Assembly (NCBI GenBank): GCA_028824125.1
Contig: JAPPES010000013.1
Coordinates: 1 to 37,963 of the forward strand
From: Candidatus Poribacteria bacterium
GTDB lineage: Bacteria > Poribacteria > WGA-4E > WGA-3G
DNA: 37,963 nt
Direction of reading: 5' to 3'
Positions 32,701 through 37,963 of this stretch are shown piece after piece. The notes beneath the pieces are model-generated. The model saw nothing but the letters and a program-made list of their open reading frames with translations. It was not told the origin of the DNA and made no database searches. The position numbers were made by a program, and so were the translations under genes. How positions within the stretch are numbered: position 1 is the stretch's first letter; every line of letters starts with the position of its first letter.

Positions 32701-34161
32701 TCAATTGGTGAAAAATTTTTCAATTGTTTCTGAAGATGGTGGTTTAGTTAGTAGGGAAACAAGAATCAAGGTCACTGAAGACACAAGGATAATTACAGCA
32801 ACAGGCATAATTCCGGTTCCACCAACAGTATATCCAGACGTCTGCCAATTCTGTAGAAAAAAGTACAACCACAATAGAATTACGCTGATGATTGATGTGA
32901 GGACACCGAACTTAGTACTTTGTTTCCAAAACAGTGCAGCGACTACTATCGGAAAAAGTCCAGAAAAACCGGTGAAAGACCAAATTGCAAGCTTAAAAAT
33001 ACTCGGTGTAGCAATTAGAGAAATGATATAGGTAATGCAGAGGATACAAATTACAAAGAGTCGTCCAACCCATATCTGCTGTTTTTCAGACATCTGTTCT
33101 CGTCCTCGTTTTCTCAGGTAAGGACGAACAATATCGTGTGTGAACATACTTCCGAGAGAAAGTGATTGTGAATCCAGAGACGACATGATTGCAGCGAAGA
33201 CACCTGCTCCCAAAAAACCGGCTAAAACTCCCGGTGCATGCTGACGAATCATCTGGATTAGCACGGTGTTAGCTTCTGGTCCTTTTAAGTCAGGAAAATC
33301 AATATTGCCCAATATACCCAGTAGGACGCTTGGAATCCATACAATTGCAATACATAGCGGATAAAAAATTATCGGATAACGGAACGTGCCAACATCTTTC
33401 GCAGTCAGACAGTGTGAGAAGATATGCGGAAACATGCCAACAGAAAGCGGAATGCAAGTGTATGTTAACAGTTCCAACGGCTTAATGTGATCAGCCTGCA
33501 TCAATAAACTTGTGTCAATTTTTGCAAGAGCGGTAGAGAATCCACCCATACGATTCATGATGACAACAAAGGTAACACCTCCGAGAATCATGAAAATAAG
33601 CGTTTGAAACGTGTTCACCCACGCAGTGCCGCGCATACCGCTATAAGTTACATAGCAGAGAACAACAGCACAGATCAGTAGTCCACCTAACCACTTCGGA
33701 ATTTTGTTTTCCGTTATTTTAGCCAGTGTGTCTCCACCTCCCATTACGCCAATGAGCAGGTAGGGAATAAGGAGCAGTACGAGGACGATAAAGACAAGTA
33801 AACCTAAGCCATTCGATTCCCATCGGTCGCGGAAGTATTGTACTTGTGTCATATAGCCAAATCGTTTTCCGATCTGCCACAGGCGTGTGCCGATAAAGAG
33901 GAACACACAGGGTACGACGATTGCGGAAGAGGACGCCATTAATGCGAAAACTCCGATGCCCCTGTGATAAGCCTCACCGGATGCACCGAGGATAGAAAAC
34001 GCTGTCATATGTGTCCCGAAGAGTGACATCAGCAGCATAAACCAACTAATGTTACGACTCGCCACGAAATAATCTTCACCAGTTTTTTGGAAGAACTTAT
34101 GACTGAGAACACCTATGCTCAACACTAAAGCCAAATAGATTATGATGACCGCTATGATCAT
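32701..34161 (-). CDS. Sodium:solute symporter (SSS family)
   Basis: 486 aa from the ATG at 34161, chosen because GGAGGG lies five bases ahead and the start overlaps the stop of the upstream gene (ATGA). About 13 hydrophobic helices. The family landmarks are DYFVASRNISWFMLLMSLFGTHMTAFSILGASGEAYHRG near the start and FLGAGVFAAIMSSLDSQSLSLGSMFTHDI near 320-350, the Na+-site helix with Ser-Ser. It brings in a solute together with Na+. The cargo cannot be read from sequence; the DUF3311 partner resembles the YhdT subunit next to PanF, but other SSS subfamilies also have one. Confidence 0.92.
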   Translation of the reverse strand: MIIAVIIIYLALVLSIGVLSHKFFQKTGEDYFVASRNISWFMLLMSLFGTHMTAFSILGASGEAYHRGIGVFALMASSSAIVVPCVFLFIGTRLWQIGKRFGYMTQVQYFRDRWESNGLGLLVFIVLVLLLIPYLLIGVMGGGDTLAKITENKIPKWLGGLLICAVVLCYVTYSGMRGTAWVNTFQTLIFMILGGVTFVVIMNRMGGFSTALAKIDTSLLMQADHIKPLELLTYTCIPLSVGMFPHIFSHCLTAKDVGTFRYPIIFYPLCIAIVWIPSVLLGILGNIDFPDLKGPEANTVLIQMIRQHAPGVLAGFLGAGVFAAIMSSLDSQSLSLGSMFTHDIVRPYLRKRGREQMSEKQQIWVGRLFVICILCITYIISLIATPSIFKLAIWSFTGFSGLFPIVVAALFWKQSTKFGVLTSIISVILLWLYFFLQNWQTSGYTVGGTGIMPVAVIILVSSVTLILVSLLTKPPSSETIEKFFTN

Positions 34162-34352
34162 TTTTCCCTCCATACGAATTTGACTAAAGAGAACATAAGC
34201 AGTGATGCAACGAAGCAAAACACAATGTGGTAGAGCAATCCAACGGGCAGTCCTAAAACAATTTGAGGTGTCCCCCAGAACCAAAAATCGTTGTGGAGAA
34301 TAAACAGCACTAATAACAAGCTATAAAGAACCCATCTAAGCGTAGTTTTCAT
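34158..34352 (-). CDS. DUF3311 small membrane subunit of SSS symporter
   Basis: 64 aa with two hydrophobic helices around LHNDFWFWGTPQIVLGLPVGLLYHI, the DUF3311 signature in which an Asn-Asp-Phe-Trp segment precedes a G-x-P-V-G-L-L-Y-H turn. Such proteins are encoded just upstream of SSS symporters and are taken to be small accessory subunits. Its stop overlaps the symporter start by four bases (34158-34161) and its start lies 17 bases inside the 3' end of the TRAP permease gene, so all three are translationally coupled. AAAGGAGG precedes the ATG. Confidence 0.85.
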   Translation of the reverse strand: MKTTLRWVLYSLLLVLFILHNDFWFWGTPQIVLGLPVGLLYHIVFCFVASLLMFSLVKFVWREK

Positions 34353-36363
34353 GGTTTACCTCCTTTTTCCGCCAATTATAGTAAAAGATAGAAACACTTG
34401 CAAGCAGTGTTATCCCATGTAGCCACATGAAATTCATCTCAGTAGGTATAAAAAAGAGGATTGCTACCGCAATGAACATTACATAACGTTCCCATAATAA
34501 AAGTTTTTTGAAAGCATATCCTGCGATGCTCGCTGCAAGAATAACAGTCCCTGCCAGTGTCGGTAAGAGGTTTATAATAACTGCCCATATTTCTGGGTTG
34601 CTGCCATCCGTGTTGAGCAACAGTAATTCGGGGCGTAGCACAAATGCATACGGCAACGCAAAACCGACAAGTGCAAACCGAAACGCGGCGAACGCAGTTT
34701 TCATGATGTTTGCATCTGCAATTGCTGCAGCTGTATAAGCAGCAAGCGCAACAGGTGGAGTGACCATCGACATCATCCCAAAATAAAAGATAAAAAAATG
34801 TGCTGCAAGTGGGACTACTCCTAAGTCAAGCAGTGCATCTCCAACTAAGATTGCTGTCAATAGATAACAGACTGATGAAGGAAGTCCCATCCCCAAAATA
34901 ATTGTGGAGATCATGAGCAGAAACAGTGCTAAAATTAAATTCGTTTCTGCCAGAGGTAATAGAACACTAAGCAATTTTGAACCGACACCGGTTAGTGTAA
35001 CAACCCCTAAAATAATTCCGACACAGGATGCAGCAGCTACCAGTGAGACGCCACTATGTGCAGCGTTTTCCATAGATTTTATAATACCAGAAATTCCTAC
35101 ACGGGTCTGTCGATGAAATAGACTGATAACTAATACGACAAGGAGACTCCAACTCACAGCACGGAACGGAGTGGACGCCCGTAAAATAAATCCCAAACTT
35201 GTTAATATCCATGGACTGTTTGCAGTTTCACTTGCGGCTGCCCCCGGCAACTTCAATAAAAATAGAATGAGTGTGACAAATGCTCCAAAGAATACTACGC
35301 CTTGCATCTTCGGCAGTTTTTCTATAGGTGCGTTTTCTTCCGTGGGTTCAGCTGCTTCGGTTTGATTTGCGGTTGTGTTGCCAATTCGCTTTGCATAAAA
35401 ATGAACGATGAGTAACAGCGCGGTATAGTACAGAATCGCTGGAAGTAAGGCTGCTTTGATAATTTCGAGATAGGTGACGGACGGCTCAACGATTTCTAAC
35501 ATCATGTAGGCTGCTGCCCCCATAATGGGTGGCACTAATGCTCCGCCTGAACTTGCTGCTGCTTCAATCCCGCCCGCAATTGTCGGTTTAAACCCTACGC
35601 TCCGCATCAATGGAATTGTGAATGTGCCTGTTGTCGCTGTATTTGCCACAGCTGAACCGGATAAGGACCCCATCATGCCGCTACCGATCACTGCGACTTT
35701 TGCCGGACTGCCAGCACTTGTGCCAAATATCCTTTTCGCCAAATTCAAAATGTAGCCTGTAGCACCTGTCCGTTCCAAAAGAGTTCCGAACAACACAAAC
35801 AGGAATACATAAGTGAACATCACTCGCAGGGCAACACCAAATACACCACCATGTAAAAAAGTTTGACCTAAAACGCGTTCCAAGGAATGCCCGCGATGTT
35901 GAAACAACCAGTTAGGCATAAACTGACCGAAAAAGGCATAGAGAAGAAATACAAGTGTGAGAAGTGGGAGCGTTAAGCCGATTGCCCGGCGGGTAGCTTC
36001 AAGAATCAAGATAAGCCCGAGCCCAGCTATGAAGTAATCCAAAATGTGTTCTGCTGATGCGCGGTTACCGAGAAATTTACCATTCAACCAAAATCGTTCA
36101 AAAATAGGTTCCGTTTGAAAAGCAACATAACCGAAACAGATTATGACACTGCCAGCAAGCACGAAATCAAGTATCTGACAAAATCGGTTTTCCGCAAAAC
36201 GGGGATGGAACGGATACTTCAAAAAAACAACTATTAACCCCAGCATCGCGAAGATTGCTAATGCAGATTGAGGTTTGAGTAACGGATAGTTGACTTCAAC
36301 TAAGATAAAGAGACTCAGCAGTACAGCAACCGGAAGAATGAGGGTCTGTCTTATCTGTTTCAA
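34336..36363 (-). CDS. Fused TRAP transporter permease (4TM/12TM, TAXI type)
   Basis: 675 aa. About four N-terminal helices stand for the small DctQ-like part and the rest is the DctM-like part, with GSGMMGSLSGSAVANTATTGTFTIPLMRSVGFKPTIAGGIEAAASSGGALVPPIMGAAAYMM near 230-295 and ILGMGLPSSVCYLLTAILVGDALLDLG near 495-525. This fusion is usual for TAXI-type TRAP systems, which take up organic acids using a Na+ or H+ gradient and a periplasmic binding protein. No binding-protein gene is in the window. The start is a TTG at 36363 with only a distant AGGACAGG. The gene is followed by the DUF3311 and SSS genes, which is unusual company for TRAP. Confidence 0.92.
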   Translation of the reverse strand: MKQIRQTLILPVAVLLSLFILVEVNYPLLKPQSALAIFAMLGLIVVFLKYPFHPRFAENRFCQILDFVLAGSVIICFGYVAFQTEPIFERFWLNGKFLGNRASAEHILDYFIAGLGLILILEATRRAIGLTLPLLTLVFLLYAFFGQFMPNWLFQHRGHSLERVLGQTFLHGGVFGVALRVMFTYVFLFVLFGTLLERTGATGYILNLAKRIFGTSAGSPAKVAVIGSGMMGSLSGSAVANTATTGTFTIPLMRSVGFKPTIAGGIEAAASSGGALVPPIMGAAAYMMLEIVEPSVTYLEIIKAALLPAILYYTALLLIVHFYAKRIGNTTANQTEAAEPTEENAPIEKLPKMQGVVFFGAFVTLILFLLKLPGAAASETANSPWILTSLGFILRASTPFRAVSWSLLVVLVISLFHRQTRVGISGIIKSMENAAHSGVSLVAAASCVGIILGVVTLTGVGSKLLSVLLPLAETNLILALFLLMISTIILGMGLPSSVCYLLTAILVGDALLDLGVVPLAAHFFIFYFGMMSMVTPPVALAAYTAAAIADANIMKTAFAAFRFALVGFALPYAFVLRPELLLLNTDGSNPEIWAVIINLLPTLAGTVILAASIAGYAFKKLLLWERYVMFIAVAILFFIPTEMNFMWLHGITLLASVSIFYYNWRKKEVNHENYA

Positions 36364-36570
36364 AAGATTAAACGAACCTGTCCTTTCGTTGACGAGTTCA
36401 TTAGGATTATGGCAAGGTTAGTGAGAACGCGCGTAAGGATGTTCCAGAAGATTCATCACGTTGTAGTTTCTACAATGGACATGTTTATAAGTTTAACAAA
36501 AAATGAGTGGGATGTCAAAATAAAATGACTCAGGTTTGAATTCGTGAAGGATTCAGTAATGCGCCGTTAA

Positions 36571-36813
36571 TGTCTGAATCGGGGATTATTTCTCTATTTT
36601 CTGAATCGCAGAAAGCGCGGAGTGCGGTGTTGGGGAAGCTACCATATTTTGCCAGGCGTGAGGGTACCTGCTGTATAAGCGGATCTGTCAATGGCAGCAA
36701 AGCTCAGGAAAGCGGATATAGCAGCCCCAACGCCTTTCCGTGTCTTCCGCGTAATCCGTGTCCTCCGCGATTCAGACAGGCGAGAAATAATCCGCGTCTT
36801 CCGTGTTCTCCGC
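36571..36813. repeat. GC-rich dispersed repeats in the TRAP-lipoprotein spacer
   Basis: TGTCTGAATCGGGGATTATT (36571-36590) and its inverted partner GAGAAATAATCC (36782-36793) bracket a run of TCCGYGTCTTCCGYG-type short repeats. Segment 36743-36777 is the reverse complement of 37802-37836 with one mismatch in 35. No ORF of note is present in 36364-36904. Confidence 0.65.
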
Positions 36814-36904
36814 TATAAAACCGTACAGTGAAGATATTGACAATGTAAGGGGTGTGTGATATGTTATGGGCACTGAATATTAACACATTTTTGTTGAGGT
36901 TTTT

Positions 36905-37651
36905 ATGAACCATTTTTTACAGATATTGATACTTGTTATGTTTGCGATGTTTGGTTGTTCAGCAGAAACCCCACTCACCTTGGATGAAGAGGAACCCCCT
37001 AAGATTGAAGTTGTTGAAGAAACGCCACTACCGGATACACCGATCTTTACGGTAGACGTTGTTGAGATTGGTGATATTGTTGCGGATACCACTGCGGGGA
37101 ACGAGAGTTATGAAAGACGGCTTGTGACTCTGACAGCGACTATTAAGGAGATGGAGTTAACCCCGGATGGTAATGGCTATATATCACTTTTCACGAATGC
37201 CGAGAATGTTTTCTTTTTCCTACGGACATCTCGTAACGCTGAAGCCTTTGCGGATTATGAGTTCGGGGAAACGTATGAGTTCACAGTCTATATTTTTCTA
37301 CAGGAGCATAGACCGGGTGACATCGTTCCTTTTTCCATCGATGCTATTTATGCGAAAAAGGGGCTTGAAGAAGTTGCCTTTGAGACACTTCTTTCCGATG
37401 CCGAACAAAACAATAAACGTTATCAGGGGAGAGTTGTCAGGTTCACAGCAACTATTGAGCATATACTTCCAGATGATAGTCTTGTTATTAAGACGGATAG
37501 AAACAATTTCGGATTTTCTATTGAGGGAGCAGACCTGGGTCCTGAAGAATATGTTGTTGATCATTCTTATACCTTTACGGTATTCGTTGCTGGTGTCGGT
37601 GATGGAAAGCCAGAATTCAATCCTCATATTACGTGTTTTTTTTTCAAATAA
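36905..37651 (+). CDS. Lipoprotein with two tandem OB-like domains
   Basis: 248 aa. The N-terminus is a lipoprotein signal with lipobox M-F-G-C (Cys18) and then an acidic, proline-rich linker up to about 50. Two similar domains follow. Residues 67-131 have YERRLVTLTATIKEM then GETYEFTVYIF. Residues 173-230 have YQGRVVRFTATIEHI then DHSYTFTVFVA. Each has the YxGxxVxFTATI start of tRNA_anti-like OB-fold lipoproteins; the fold call is inferred. No enzyme motif is seen. A GAGG site seven bases upstream fits the ATG. The gene sits between two inverted copies of the same GC-rich repeat, and no partner gene is evident. Confidence 0.8.
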   Translation: MNHFLQILILVMFAMFGCSAETPLTLDEEEPPKIEVVEETPLPDTPIFTVDVVEIGDIVADTTAGNESYERRLVTLTATIKEMELTPDGNGYISLFTNAENVFFFLRTSRNAEAFADYEFGETYEFTVYIFLQEHRPGDIVPFSIDAIYAKKGLEEVAFETLLSDAEQNNKRYQGRVVRFTATIEHILPDDSLVIKTDRNNFGFSIEGADLGPEEYVVDHSYTFTVFVAGVGDGKPEFNPHITCFFFK

Positions 37652-37675
37652 GGATTTCCGTTTTTTTGTCAATAT

Positions 37676-37797
37676 CAGGACTTACGCATTTCCCTCGATT
37701 GCGGGGGTGGGGGCAGGATAAAGGGATAGTCTTTCATATATGAACTTAATTGTGGATTCTACTATATGACACAAACTGGAAAGTTTGTGTTACATTT
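37676..37797. repeat. Inverted copy of the 28291-28410 repeat
   Basis: It starts CAGGACTTACGCATTTCC and ends in the CAAACTGGAAAGTTTGTG hairpin arm, the reverse order of the 28-kb copy. The left tip is the same as the end of the 22737-22869 element. The TATAGT tip is at 37768-37773 in reverse complement. Confidence 0.75.
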
Positions 37798-37801
37798 TTA
37801 T

Positions 37802-37944
37802 TGTCTGAATCGCGGAGGACACGGATTACGCGGAGGACGCGGATTTTGTCTTTTGTACCGCAAACTTTATGAAGATAAAAAATAAATTAGGTAATTCGTG
37901 GAGATACCTGGTGCGGTTTCTAACCGCACCATAGGCGTCAATTT
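37802..37944. repeat. Three adjoining dispersed repeats at the window end
   Basis: 37802-37836 matches the reverse complement of 36743-36777 (34 of 35). 37857-37896 resembles the inner inverted repeat arms at 1509-1548 and 1754-1796 (CAAACT, ATGAAGAT, GGTAATT in order). 37910-37944 is the reverse complement of 35-69, with the GGTGCGGTT/AACCGCACC hairpin. No gene after 37651. Confidence 0.65.
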
Positions 37945-37963
37945 AGTGAATTCTTGTGGCATT

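Noticed and set aside
37631..37647. Run of nine T near the lipoprotein stop as a phase-variation tract
   Set aside because: It affects only the last few codons (F-F-F-K). A slip would barely change the product, so a switching role is unlikely.
37167..37721. 184-aa open frame overlapping the lipoprotein gene
   Set aside because: It lies in another frame over the second half of a gene with lipobox and clear domain repeats, and runs into a dispersed repeat. It is a shadow.

Overview
This window looks like chromosomal DNA from an uncultivated Gram-negative bacterium. It has a SecA with a SEC-C tail, a LolB-like lipobox protein, a TAT-exported molybdo-enzyme and sugar-lipid envelope genes. Codon use is AT-leaning and the intergenic spaces are packed with short palindromic repeats. 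My best guess is a Candidatus Poribacteria-like lineage. That rests on overall feel (gene set, repeat-rich spacers, pentapeptide and TRAP/SSS genes), not on a marker gene, so treat it as tentative. I see no rRNA, tRNA or CRISPR.

Left part (1-8.5 kb): a polytopic membrane protein, a 417-bp inverted-repeat element, secA, a Trm112-like zinc protein and an exopolysaccharide-type glycosyltransferase. Next comes a small cassette: a hendecad coiled-coil membrane protein, a 97-aa unknown, and a beta-class DNA methyltransferase fused to an Mrr-like nuclease domain.

Envelope block (8.5-15.4 kb, all +): behind a good sigma-70-type promoter lie a membrane-bound NDP-sugar 4,6-dehydratase, a polyprenyl-phosphate sugar-1-phosphate transferase, SppA, a Clp1/Grc3-like polynucleotide kinase and an MsbA-like ABC exporter. 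The first two should start a glycan on a lipid carrier and the ABC protein could flip a lipid or glycolipid. SppA and the kinase look like passengers.

Middle (15.4-23.6 kb): a MITE-like spacer, a pentapeptide-repeat protein, a group 1/2-like sigma-70 factor with what looks like a second, degenerate region-2 domain, LarC, a RecQ helicase and a GT2 glycosyltransferase. Then comes about 1.1 kb with no intact gene. It is the shell of an ISKra4-like insertion sequence into which at least four small inverted-repeat elements have been packed. One of them interrupts the transposase remnant and is flanked by a direct repeat; removing it restores the reading frame.

Right part (23.6-38 kb): a TAT-exported xanthine dehydrogenase/aldehyde oxidoreductase operon (2Fe-2S, Mo, then FAD/4Fe-4S subunits plus a 79-aa Cys-rich protein) ends at a 21-bp perfect stem-loop. 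Then follow a CopD-like membrane protein and, on the minus strand, an ECF sigma factor with a DUF4097 beta-solenoid protein, a half-size EamA-like protein, and a transport operon (fused TRAP permease, DUF3311 small subunit, SSS symporter, with a GT4 glycosyltransferase downstream). A tandem OB-like lipoprotein flanked by inverted repeats closes the window.

The most distinctive signals are the duplicated sigma region 2, the nested non-autonomous elements, and the methyltransferase-nuclease fusion whose putative specificity segment has a different base composition from the rest of the gene.
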